NCBI GenBank assembly: GCA_963971425.1
Contig: OZ020517.1
Span: 7,132,501 to 7,196,500 of the forward strand
From: Bryoerythrophyllum caledonicum
Taxonomy: Eukaryota > Streptophyta > Bryopsida > Pottiales > Pottiaceae
Direction of reading: 5' to 3'
Length of the DNA stretch: 64,000 nt
This document shows, piece after piece, positions 36,416 to 47,237 of this stretch. A model generated the notes under the pieces. That model ran no database searches. It had not been told where the DNA came from and was given only the letters and a program-made list of their open reading frames with translations. The position numbers and the translations under genes are program-made. The stretch's first letter is position 1. Each line of letters starts with the position of its first letter.

Positions 36416-38837
36416 TATGGCGAGAAGGAAAAACTTACACCCGAGAGAGCCCGTTGCAAACGAAGTAACACTTCAGGAGCATAGCTGAAGCCGGGGACGG
36501 GACACTCTCGATTCTGATCCGCGCTAGACGGTGCACGACCTCTCGAGCCTCGTCAATGTTGTGCGTCCATGGCAGTGGGTGCAGCAATGGTCGAAGAAAT
36601 TCGTTCATCGCGCAATACCCGTAGAGGTTGTTGAAGTCCCATCGAGTAGCCTCTCTCTCCACCGCCCTTTCGGCATCAAATTTACTAATCTCGACCTCGA
36701 CTAACTTCTCCCTATACCGCTTTGTGTTCTCCATTTCGGCTGCCAACCTAGCTTCTAACTCGACGCACTCCTTCTCGTGCGTCATGTATGCCCACGTTCC
36801 TCTCACTGCCTCTATCCAGACCTCTTTCGTTGTACTGTGATCGGGATTCTTTGCCAGATTGCAAAGGGTTGTCAGCTGTGGAAGCGAAACATCGTTATCG
36901 GCGAAGCCGACCCTTTCGGAAATGCAGGCACCGAGAGCCTGGTGGAACCTCCTCTGGTGGCCTCCAGACTCCACCAAGGACAAGACGTACTTCAACAGCT
37001 CATCTTTGGAATTTAAACTTGCCATCGTGATACTGTCGAGCAGACCATGCTTGAGGAGTAGAAACAACGGCGTTATCGGTACCTTCCTTTCGGGGGAGAG
37101 CACCATCCGAAGCGGGAAAAGGCGCTCAGCGTCCTCCTGCACCTGCCGTATCATCTCGGCCCTCTCCAACTCCAAATCTTGCTCCCTGCTACCTTTCGCC
37201 GCCAGAATGAGGCGCTTATCGGGATTCGCACCTTCATTAGAGCCTGGCCGAAGTATCTTGGTTAATGTCAGCGGTTGTCAAAATTCCTTCTAGGCTCTGG
37301 ACGGGGGGGATTCGCGCGAAGTTATCGGCGTGCCTTCGTCAGAGTCGGAGGGTCTCTCGGCATAACTCGTCTCTCTCAACCGTTGTTGCACCGGTGAGGA
37401 TCGATGCCTTCTCGCCCTAGCGGTCTCTTCCACAGACATTCCCGTAAGCCTTTTCGCCGTTGCTGGGGGCCCGAATGTTTTTGTCTTCTTCGTGGACTCT
37501 TCAAATCTTGCCTTCTTCGTGCACTTTTCAACTTGTGCCACCTTCTTCTTCGGTACAGCCTTCTTCGGAAGCTCCGCCTTCCGGAGGACGATGGAGGAAT
37601 CGCTCTTTCGCGCCGGCGCGAGTGCGGCCTTCCGGACCTTCGGGTTCTTGGCACCGGAATTCCTAGAGGCATCATCCCCGGACCGAAGACCGCCCTTATC
37701 GGCGTAAACAACCAGAGTCCCTACGTTATCGGCCTCATGATCTGTGCTGTGATCTCCTCCTGACTCTGCCGAGGAAGAAGTATCGTCACTGGACATAGCT
37801 TTCAGGGGCGGAGGTCTTTTCCAAGAAGGCGCCGCGGTACGTAGAAGCGGAGGGCCCTCCTATGCCGCCTGTGCCACCCTCTTGCCGCGCTTAATTGGGT
37901 GTCGAGTGATCGGTTCCTCCTCATTATTGGTAGCCTTCCGAGGCCTCCTCTTCGTGGCTATCGGCTCTATGGTGCCGAATACCTGAATTGCATCTTCCAT
38001 CGACCCGCAATCCCGAAGTCGTGCTACAAAGTTTGCCACATCCCTGACGCCCAAATTGGGATACGACGGCATCTTCACGCCCGCCTTCCCCTTCCCTTCG
38101 CACAATACATGGTTGCGGTGGAGGTTGAACATGTGCTTGTGGTGCGTCGTGTTGCAATGTATGCACAGTATCTGCTTTGGGCCGGTTTGTCCACTAGGTA
38201 CGATGGGCGAGTTCGGTCCGTGCAGCTCGAGGATAAGTGCCCTCGCCTCCATCACCTCCCAGCTATCGCGCCAAATGTGGTCGTTCTCAATGATGAATAG
38301 CTCTTCGATCCTCCCCGTTTCCTTGTTGTAGGTGGGCGGAATCCCTTTCTGTTCTCCACCGGGATCTCATCAAATAGTGCCTTGCAGAAACACCCCGGCC
38401 GCTTCGGCATTTTTACGGTTCTGCGAGAGAGGACATTGCCGAAGATGAAACCTTATCGCAAGAAACGATTATCGGGAACCCTAAAACCCTGAAACCCTAA
38501 ACCTGGACGCTTTGCAAAATATCCTACATCTTCACACAGGTTACTTTCCAACGCCCCACGTTTGAAATGGAATGCAAGAAAGACCGTATGCATCACCGAA
38601 AAGGAATGGAAAGAAAGAATGACAGAGAACTTACTGAAATGGAATGAAATAAAAAGCAAGAAATGCAGGGAACTTACCGAAAAGTTCCTTCGGCGATTTC
38701 AAGGTTTTGAAGTAGCGATCGCTGACGCAGAGCTTGGACTTCCTGGATATGTCGCTAGACGGCAAAAAACACAGTTCGAAAGTGCTGGAAATGGTGCCGC
38801 CACACAAAACTTTGCCATGCCTGGTTTAGGGTTTCAC

Positions 38838-38868
38838 GTTGATGGTGATGGTGATGGTGATGATGATT
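38838..38868. repeat. GGTGAT microsatellite
   Basis: A short hexamer run of GGTGAT and TGATGA units lies between the protease gene start and the right TIR. Confidence 0.8.
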
Positions 38869-38945
38869 ATTGCCTACGCCACCTAAACCAAGTAGCCTGG
38901 ACCTACAATCTGAGGGAATGTAGGCGATAAGCTTAGATTGCGTTC

Positions 38946-39559
38946 CTCCGAATCGCGCATCCGAAGAACCTTGTGACCGTGTTTCTTCAGGTAGTCTGCA
39001 TGCGGGCCAACCCTAAACGCGGTATCAAGGTCCTCCACCCCCTTCTCATGCACGCCAGCTTCTTTCTTCCTCCCTTGACGCCTCGAATTCCTCCGTGCTG
39101 CCCCGTTATCGGCAACGGTTGGAGGCGCCATCTCGCTAGAATCTCCATTCGACCTGTCCTGTATGGGGAGTTCTCAATCGAGGAACTCAATTCAGGCGCA
39201 GACAACCACTCCCCTTCCGGCAGGATTCTACACGGCACAATGATCGTGCCAAAGACGGCGCCGTATCAAACAATGTGGATGGCAGTTCGCAGCCGCCGAG
39301 AGGGGGGGTCCCTCCCCTGGAGTACATGTGGCGGGGAGAGAAGGGGCTTTCGGTGATCCGAAGAAGGCGGGGGGAGAAGGGGCTATCGGCGAGAATGCCG
39401 ATAAGGGATACGGGCAGCGTGAAAAAAATGTGGGCGAGAGTGGACGTTATCGTGGGAAGAAAGGCGAAAAGGCGCTTGGGGAGAAGGGCCACTCTTCACG
39501 GTGTCAGGGCTAAAACCGGGCCCTCACACCGCGAACCCGGATTGACTCTAGTGACCGGG
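38946..39559 (-). repeat. MULE right TIR, about 610 bp
   Basis: Reverse-complement partner of the left TIR. It keeps an open minus-strand frame (39131 downward: APPTVADNGAARR, DYLKKHGHKVLRMRDS) matching the transposase N-terminus. The outer ATG of the left copy is TTG here, and the first ATG is at 39131. It faces the protease gene and could supply its promoter. Confidence 0.9.
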
Positions 39560-39568
39560 TTAATTTTT
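39560..39568 (+). repeat. Target-site duplication of the MULE, right
   Basis: TTAATTTTT, identical to the left copy. Confidence 0.95.
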
Positions 39569-40483
39569 GTGTCAACAATTTTCAAACATCCCTCAATATT
39601 TTCCAGAGGTACATGATTTGATGTGGACTGAGAGGACCACTATAATTTGCATATACTGGAACTGGTGGAGGTATTTCGAAATAGTCAGGTCTACAATATT
39701 TGCAGTGAAAGGTGTAAGTTGTGTAACTAAAGGCTTTGGCGCAGTGCACATGCAGGCAACGGAGCCTTACATTTTAGGTACAGACCTTACTTTAACTAAC
39801 AAGTACAGAATTGTACCAAAGGCTTTCACCTGCCCTTTAACCCCAATTAGGAAGCGGTTCAGGTGTCCAGGTTGCCAACCATGTTTACAATGATTCTCCT
39901 CTTTATATAGTATAAACAAACATGCTCTCAGAAAAAATCCGCATCAAAAGTAAAAAGTTATAGCATTTACAAGACATTTTACTGTTCTTAACACTAAATA
40001 TCAACTTTAGTATGTGTCATGCACCAACGTCGCTCGGTAAAGCAGTAAAGTGTGTTCCCACTAAATCTATGGTATCTTCTCTGTGGCTGCTTCAGTTCTA
40101 GGATCAGAAGTAGTTAACCCTCAAACGCCAGTCGGGACCCATATGTACAGGCACCTATTACATGCAAGACGTAGACCTTTGGATTGAAGATTCATCAACC
40201 ACCATCTTTTATTTGGAGGTCATTTCAATATCTAAACAATATCATGTTCAAATACGATACCATACATGTGAATAAATGACATATAGTGGGTGAATATCAG
40301 ACGATCTATAAAATGTTTGATTTTATATAATGTCTTATATATCAATAAACTCGTCTGATATAACATCCATAAGCATACCTAGCAAAGTGTTTTACCTTAT
40401 GGAAAAGCATACAAATCAATTAGTGCATCTCACAGGAAATAGGATAATCTCTCAAGGAGTGTACTTTCTTAGAAATGAAGGTT
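39569..40483. other. Spacer with a second FKBP-derived fragment, no gene
   Basis: Positions 40063-40112 encode a short segment on the minus strand (TEAATEK) like the FKBP exon at 9.7 kb. Positions 40072-40205 match 9725-9865, and 40196-40270 match 28120-28195. Nothing else is recognised. The 3' UTR of the aldo-keto reductase must lie at the right edge. Confidence 0.6.
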
Positions 40484-42808
40484 TCATACAAAAGCTGGAT
40501 CCCTATACTTTTTAAATACTTCCTCTACATCTGCCATAACTTCTTCAGGCAATGGTCTAGTTCCTGCAAAAGCATTCATATTTTGCTTGAGCTGTTCTAA
40601 ACTAGTCGCACCTATTATACTGCTGGTAACGAAGGGTCGGTCACGGCAAAAGCCCAACGCTAGCTCAACTGGCGACAGGTTGTGCTTCTTCGCCACCTCC
40701 ACGTAAGCAGAGACAGCATCCTGTAGAAAAATGTACTTCAAAGTCAGAACTAAAACATGGAAGAGCCTGGATCAGCTGTTGGTGTTCATCAGACTTGAAT
40801 ACAAGTGGAAAGGACATCAACGATCTACTCTCCAGACAATGAAATGAGTGAAGTGATAAGAGGTGAGGGATGAAGTAGACGTACCCTGGCAGGGCTTTTG
40901 TTGTAACGGCCCATGTATCCGGGGAACACGTTGAATCGCCACGGTTTTGACGCCTCAGGGTTCAAGATGTATTTTCCAGTTAAAGCACCTCCAGCGAGGG
41001 GAGAGTAGGCCAGCAACCCAACGTTGCAGTTTTGTGGAAGGCATACCTCCACCAAGTCGACTGCAATGACAAGCAGGACGTGTATGAGTTGAAGGCCTTC
41101 TTCATCCATGCACACAATGCGACATTATGTCCTCAAACTTACCTTCAAACTGTGTGCGGACAAGCAAGCTGTAGCTATTTTGGATGCTGACAATCTTGGG
41201 GAGGTTCAGCTCTTTAGCTAAACGGGTGAACTCCATCACTCCCCACGACGTCTCATTTGATACGCCCACGTACCTAACCTGATTGACCACCACGCCATGT
41301 CATTGCAGTTCCAAAGTTACATACTCTCCCAATAATGCTATGGGAGACATACACACCTTGCCTTGATCAACGACTTTCTTCAGAGCTCGTAGTTGCTCCA
41401 CGATAGGAACCGCCTCTCTGATTTTCTTGGGATCAAAATTCTTGTCTCCAAAAAGTGGCACATAACGATCTGGCCTGAATCATTAACCAACTGCAACATT
41501 AGTGTACCACAAATATGATAGATGCAAAGATCTGTTGGCTTCTTTCCCAACACCTCCTGGAATTCTTATCCTCAGAGATCATGATTGTGTGAAAAGTGAT
41601 CGTACCAGTGGATCTGAAGAAGGTCAATATGATCGGTGCCAAGACGCTTCAGACTCTTCTCCACACTTTCGGTAATGTTTTCCTCGTCCACTCGGATCGT
41701 CTTCCCACTGTCACGAAGGTATGTCGATTTATCAGAGTATCCCGCCACTTTGGATGCCACTATCACCTGCATTTTGTGCCAATAAGACTTTCCTTCAACA
41801 CAATCACCGACTCATATGTGCGCAAGTTTGTGAAGTCGCCTGAAGCTTTCACTTTAAAAATCTACTGCTTATTTGAATCCTAGTAACTTGTGGAAGAGCT
41901 TAGTGGCCTTTAAACTCAAGTTGAAACTAGTTCTAGCCACATGAAGGAGAGATCATGTTGTATTCATGAAGCGTAGCCACCTTTTTCCTCTTTCCTCTTT
42001 GAGGTGGTTACAGAAATTTAGGGCTGGTTTTAGCAAATTATTATTAGAGGTCAATACACACGGTGTCTTTGCCTCACTTTACAAAAGATTTTATATTCTC
42101 ATGAGTTGCAGGATAGAACTTACCTTGTCACGCGGCATCGTCTTCAGCCATGTACTAATGAAGCGATCAGTTCTTCCCTGCGTCTCAGCCGTCATTGGAA
42201 TCGGGTACTTCATTATGAAACAAAACAACCCTAATTCAGCCCCACATCACACCAGGACCACACACTCATTGCAACCGCATCCACCAACATGTTCCCACCA
42301 CGGCATCCTTACAGCTTCAGCACAATCGACGATGTTGATGCCATTGTCGAAGGCGTAGCTGAGCTGCTCATGTGCCTCCTTCTCCGTGTTCTGGTTGCCC
42401 CATGTCATCTGCATCCCACTTCAATCTCCACGTTACGACCAGCTCATGACCTGACCATCCAAAGGAAATCCAAAAACATTCCTCATGGATTGAAAAAGTG
42501 ACCTAGCGCTTCCAAAACTAGAATTCCACAGGGGTAGAGAAAACGAGTCCCACCGTGCCCAATGCGACCTCGCTGATGACGAGGTCGGAGTCGCCGAGCT
42601 TCCGGTGCTGCATGGTACTGGTGGTGGGAGACGATGCCACTCCGGCCCTGACATGTACTGCAGGAGCTCCGGATCTCGAGCTGCCCACATTCGCAGCTCG
42701 TGCACAGCGGCCTGAGAGAGGTCCAGAGGTGGCGGAGCGGCTCCATGAGAGCCTGGAGGACGAGCCCGAGGTGCACGCAGCCAGCGCCCCCATGACGGAG
42801 CACGCCAT
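40484..42808 (-). CDS. Aldo-keto reductase, Tas-like, probably plastid-targeted, eight exons
   Basis: NAD(P)H-dependent oxidoreductase of the aldo-keto reductase superfamily, 420 residues; the substrate is not known. Exons: 42808-42554, 42408-42313, 42207-42124, 41766-41606, 41474-41357, 41278-41143, 41060-40885, 40720-40484. All introns are GT-AG and all phases fit. The Ser/Ala/Arg-rich N-terminus (about 65 residues before MQHRKLGDSDLVISEVALGT) looks like a chloroplast transit peptide. The catalytic tetrad is complete: Asp113 and Tyr118 (DCAEAY, across the exon 2/3 join), Lys151 (ASKV) and His198 (QIHW). Late motifs NSYSLLVR, GLLAYSPLAGG and the cofactor-binding SSIIGATSLEQL are intact. A longer frame begins at 42967, but the ATG at 42808 gives the better targeting peptide. 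Intron lengths are 82-357 bases. It closely matches the plant Tas-like group of this superfamily. Confidence 0.93.
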
Positions 42809-42959
42809 CGCGGACCCACTGGATGATAAACAGATACAAGCTGCAAGAGTAGCAGCTAGACGCGTGAAGGGGATGCGGCAATCGCAGCGACACCAACAGT
42901 CATCAGCCTGATGAGCGAGCGTGGGATGGTGAGGCAATTTAGTCTGCAATAATAGGCAG

Positions 42960-43260
42960 ACGCACATGTGTGCGGATAAGCCTCCGCTGGGAGCCCCAAC
43001 GATTGGTGGTGGGCCCCACTAAACAAAAGTTAAATTTGGATGAATTTCAAATATGTAAATTGGTTCCCAGGTGTAATTGGGAACTCTTTGGGAACATGGA
43101 GAATGGGTTGGGAACTCTCGGAACATGGTGGGGAACACGCTGGGAACTTTGGGGAACAATATGGGAACACATTGGGAACACATTGGGAACATTGTGGTAA
43201 TAACATGGTTAAAAAGGTAAATCAGAAGAGGGTAACCAAATGGTTTGGTTTGGAACCACA
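42960..43260. repeat. GGGAAC-rich repeat, copy 2
   Basis: It starts with a CGCACATGTGTGC palindrome and GGTGGGCCCCAC, then continues with about ten GGGAAC or GGGAACAC units. The 7985-8340 stretch has the same order of parts, so the two are diverged relatives. Confidence 0.65.
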
Positions 43261-43618
43261 TTGGATTTTATCGTGAAACTCATGTGGGCATGAGGAGTCA
43301 AACCCAAACTTTTAGGGACCATATGTGGGAGATGAAGGCCCATATGGTCGTCATGTGCGTTGGCCTACTATTAGTGATAGGTGGTTGGAATGGGACCAGG
43401 CGGACTCGAGGTTGGCACCACCACATCTGCACGACATAGCATTAGGCAAACTCTAGAAAAAGTGATGTGGTCAAGTCCACAACTCCAAAAATATTGACGT
43501 TTTTTGAGATTGCAATATCTTTATAGATTGCATACATAGATATTACAATTAAGAGATTTAGAGATTTTGACGCTTTTCCTTTATTACATTGAGTCTACAA
43601 TCCAAGAGGAGGCATTAA

Positions 43619-44145
43619 GGGCCGCTTCACACCGGGCCGAGCTGAGAGTCCATCCGTCAAAATTTCTACCCAAACTATGGCGAGAGTCCAAACTTTTGGT
43701 TAAAAAAAAACATTAAAATATATATATTGAAGCCTTTGGGCGGTTGTGGTGTGAAGCCCCAAAGCCCAAGTCCAAAGTCCAAATCCCATATCATTACGCC
43801 AAAAAATCAGCCAAAAAATCAGCCAAAAAATCAGCCAAAAAATTCAGCCTCTTTCATCTAACGGTCCAGATCTTGTCAGATTTTGATTATTTTGTCGAAA
43901 AATTCGACGGACTCTCGAAGGAAGTTTGGGTCGACTAAAAACGGCCATCCAAATTTTGCTCAAGAGTCCGTCGCCTTGGCGCCAAAACTCCCCAAAAGTA
44001 CTGCCATGTAGGCACATTGGAAGACGACGACCTTTGAACTTTGGCCTTTGGTGTGAAGGCCGAGAGGCCGGACTTTGGCCATTCAAGCAATCTCATTGGT
44101 GGAAACTGACGGACTCTCGACCTTGGATTTGGTGTGAAGCGGCCC
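43619..44145. mobile_element. Tourist-like MITE (PIF/Harbinger type), 527 bp
   Basis: The 15-base terminal inverted repeats are perfect (GGGCCGCTTCACACC at 43619-43633 and its complement at 44131-44145). They are flanked by TAA on both sides (43616-43618 and 44146-44148), the 3-base TWA duplication of PIF/Harbinger. The TIR similarity continues more loosely inward (GAGAGTCC near both ends). There is no transposase ORF. A 12-base tandem (CAAAAAATCAGC, four copies) lies at about 43798-43848. Confidence 0.88.
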
Positions 44146-44148
44146 TAA

Positions 44149-46276
44149 GGGTAGTATTAAAGGTATCCCCTGATAATCAACCAAAACTAATAACCGGCAC
44201 CTGTGAAATTGGAGTATATCCAATCCACTTCCATCCCATTACCACCCATTCAATTCCTATAACTTACTCTACAATTTCAACACGATTGTCTGAACCTCAC
44301 CACATTCTTCTATCACCTTTACATACTCTAAAGTATAACCCCCTATGACCAATAGATTAAGCAATGTGCATGTAAGGAGAACCCAAAAAATAATAAATTT
44401 ATTTTTCAGTGATAGCCAATAGGATTACAATCTCAACCCAAGTGATTTCATATTGTTCTGATGAAAATTGAACCAGTTATGAATTTTCAAAGTGTGCTCC
44501 GTTATTTGGCCTATTTCTGCTACTAGATAAAGAATAAGAACTCTAGTCTCTAAAGGAGACCGGCGTGAATATAGTGTTTGTTCATTCTCTTCACTAAGCA
44601 TATGGCCACGGGACATAGGCTAGTGTAATAGAACTACTCCCCCCTCTCGAGGGTAAACACTTTTCTTCACTAAGTGCTTCCCTACACTAATTGCCTTAGA
44701 GACAACCGACATGTCATCTCCCCCAAGGGCTTTGTGGGTCTCCATACAACGAGGCCTTGGGACCGCCACCATAATTGGGTGGACTATGGTGGTAGGCACC
44801 ACGTCGGCAATAGGACTTGAACTCACAACCACCTCACTGCCACTAGGTACATCCCATTAGGGCCGACCAAAAGTAAGGGGTCTTGACCAATAGTAGGCCT
44901 TATTTTGGAGCTGACAAAGAGTGAGTGGGCGGAAATAGGGCGGACGTGGGGTGGAATTGGGACCAAATATAGAGTGGCAATGATAGGCAAGACTACCCTA
45001 TGCTCACTTTGTGGGATGAAGGCATTTCAAAGTGTGATGAATTTTTTTGAAAGTCCTTTAGATGGTGAAAGAAAAGAGAAAGGCAGGGTGAGATTTCAAT
45101 TTGGAAATAAAAGGGAGCACAAGGGATTTCATGGTTTTTTTTTTTGCACAAATGAAATGTTAGAGTAGTAATGGCAATCAATGCTCTTGGGCCATGTCCA
45201 ATGCAAGCTAAAGTTCACTTGCATGTGCTCCGTGTTGTACTCCAAATTGTACGCCAAATTCCCAAAATGTACCTCAAATTCCCAAATTGTACTCCAAATA
45301 GAACTTTGAATTCACAAAGAATTGACCCGTAAGCCTTCCCACAAATTTTCTATGTGGTTCCAGTTACTAATGTATGTCCATAAAGTAGGAGGTGACAAGT
45401 AGGATCACCCTCTTTCACTTTAGAAAAACTTTAATTTCAGCCTCCTAGAAAGCCAAATCCGTTGTGAGTAGGACCATATAAGCCATGAGCCATGCCAACA
45501 TTAGCTAAGGTGAAAAAAATGATAACTGTAGGTTGTCTCAAAGATTGATACAAATTTGTCATATGTACTTTGTTGGAACAAGCCGTAAGCTTAGTTTGAT
45601 CATATATGTCTATCTATTATATATATTCAAAGTTCTTCCTCTATTAGTACTTGATTTCCATCAAGGAGCCCCTAATGTGTCATAATGACATCCAACAAGT
45701 CAACTTTCAATCAAAATTCTGGCTTTTTGTATCTTGCAATTGCAACAAGTAGTCTCTCGAGCACTTGTAATATCACTAGTTGGTGTATTCAAAGCAAGTA
45801 TCGATAACTAGATACCACATTCAAAAATTGTTTCACTACTCTAAATTGTATCAGGTATAGCTTTGTAGTTACCTAATGGATAATGTTGAACCTTGGCCAT
45901 AGAGAAGTGTTTCATGGGCGATTGATGACCCCCTAGTGTGTGGGAGTTGGAATGAACACCTCTGAGTGAGCTCCGTGTTTTCTGGTTAGGTGGGCTACAG
46001 GGAGTTAGACTCAGGGAAGAATGTGTGGCAATAAGTGTGGGTTGGCCTTGTTGGGAGTCCTCACACGTATTTGATCTGAGTTGAAAATCTATGCTATTAG
46101 AATGCGTGTTGGGATAGGACTCAATAGACTAGATCTGAGACAAAAAAAGTCTTGGAGGGTGACAAGCATGCTAATCTGTGAAGAAGTAGGCTGAAAGCAG
46201 GGATCTTGGTGTTGGCTTCCAAATCTAGTCCATGCGTTACACGTTCCGACCTGATCTAGATTAAATCAAGTCTAAC
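44149..46276. other. Intergenic DNA, no gene
   Basis: Positions 45175-45440 belong to the repeat family of 2255-2470 and 28510-28625, with short duplications of CCAAATTGTACTCC-like units. The remainder is AT-rich and unassigned. Confidence 0.5.
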
Positions 46277-46281
46277 GAGAG
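46277..46281. repeat. Probable target duplication of the gypsy element, left
   Basis: GAGAG precedes the left LTR; GAGAT follows the right LTR (55964-55968). They match at four of five bases, as expected for an ageing 5-base duplication. Confidence 0.55.
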
Positions 46282-47041
46282 TGTTGTTAACGTTTTGGTT
46301 CGATTGGAAATAAACCCAAAGCACCAAATCAGTAAGGTGGATTCGTTCGCGGGGAAAGACTGTTTATATGAATGCCTCATATTATTGTCACAATTTGATT
46401 ACACACCTGCTTACTAACTTCTCTTAACAATTACACTCGCTCAATTGCTCTCTTGCATCACTCTAAACCTAAACATTTTTCAATTATCCATTCTTCATGA
46501 TATCATAATCATGTCAATTTCTATCTTCTTCACTGTATCCACAGTAAATTATATTCAATAATATGTGATTATCTTCTGTAATCACATTCAATAACCAATT
46601 TTGTCACACAAATTACAATCTCTTCACATACATCATTCAATTTTCTAACTTTTCTATCTTCACAATTCTCATACAATGCTCATAAACTTCACTTTCAATC
46701 ACACAATAACACTTCTTTAATTCCAATTTCATTAATACTTCATCTAATCACAATCCTACAAAAGAAAATAGAAAAATCCAAAGAAAACAAAGATGTAGCA
46801 TTAAGCTTGCCCCGGCTTACGACTATCATAGTTTGGCCTCGAATCCATCTTCCTCAAAGTCTTTATCCAAAAACAAAATCTAACTTCCACATTCCAACAG
46901 CCACATGGTTCTTCGTCTTTTAACCAACTTTTCACGTAACTTCCCAATTTCACTATTGAAATAGAAAACTACCATGTTAACTACTGAATCTAACCAATTC
47001 TAATCCGTATATGAACACAAAAACTAATTACACATTCTACA
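46282..47041 (-). repeat. 3' LTR (left), 760 bp
   Basis: It begins TGTTGTTAACG and ends ATTCTACA on the plus strand. The length is identical to the right LTR. Confidence 0.92.
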
Positions 47042-47237
47042 TAGTCCCACTTCTAACTGTGCAGCGCCCTCGCAAACACAAAATCGAAACCTAAACATTA
47101 ATTGGTGCGTTAGCATCATCAGAGGACAATATCACAGTCTAATCCTTGGGTGTAGTGACCTCCTCCTCTTCATCGTCTTCATCTGCATCAGTGTTCGACT
47201 GGTCTCCCTGTAATCGCTCCTTTAAATCTTCATTAAG

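Larger units (their letters stand above)
33345..38410 (-). pseudogene. MULE second gene: zinc-finger/ULP1-type (C48) protease
   Basis: Proposed exons: 38410-36439, 36243-35849, 35746-34453, 34362-33345. The N-terminus (MPKRPGCFCKALFDE) is followed by a BED-like finger (CIHCNTTHHKHMFNLHRNH). Then come a Lys/Ser/Ala-rich linker, a helical segment, a small domain (MYVDAPETNWDGPSQ) and a Pro-Asp-Asn repeat region (about 35040-34770). The last exon is the ULP1 domain, with the catalytic set in order: His in DKGHWSVFVVE, Asp in YHLDLAKG, Gln and Cys in LNQKESWECGF. A basic Pro/Lys tail ends it. Stops: TAG 37860, TAG 37290, TGA 37278, TAG 35934, TAG 35916, TAA 34620, TGA 34263, TAG 34125, all reachable from CAA, CAG or CGA by C-to-T. 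One probable 1-base shift lies near 38340. ULP1 proteases cleave SUMO-like conjugates. Confidence 0.8.
29578..39559 (+). mobile_element. Complete Mutator-like element (MULE), 9,982 bp
   Basis: The element is bounded by long terminal inverted repeats starting CCCGGTCACT and by a perfect 9-base target duplication, the length typical of Mutator elements. Two genes run inward from the ends: a MURA-like transposase on the plus strand and a ULP1-protease gene on the minus strand, meeting near 33 kb. This is the MuDR arrangement with a protease gene in the mudrB place. MULEs with ULP-like genes are known in plants (the Kaonashi group in Arabidopsis). The element is full of TTATCGG/CCGATAA motifs. 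Both genes carry premature stops, so this copy is probably not autonomous. The TIRs differ by roughly a tenth in their outer parts. Confidence 0.95.

Noticed and set aside
37376..37763. Arg- and Ser-rich ORFs on both strands near 37.4-37.8 kb
   Set aside because: They are shadows of the Lys/Ala-rich linker of the protease gene, whose frame continues on both sides.
10457..38410. Nuclear code reassignment with TAA and TAG read as Gln
   Set aside because: TGA also interrupts the same genes, the FKBP stop replaces a conserved Trp, and the intact host genes end in ordinary TGA or TAG with no internal stops. Mutation is the simpler explanation.
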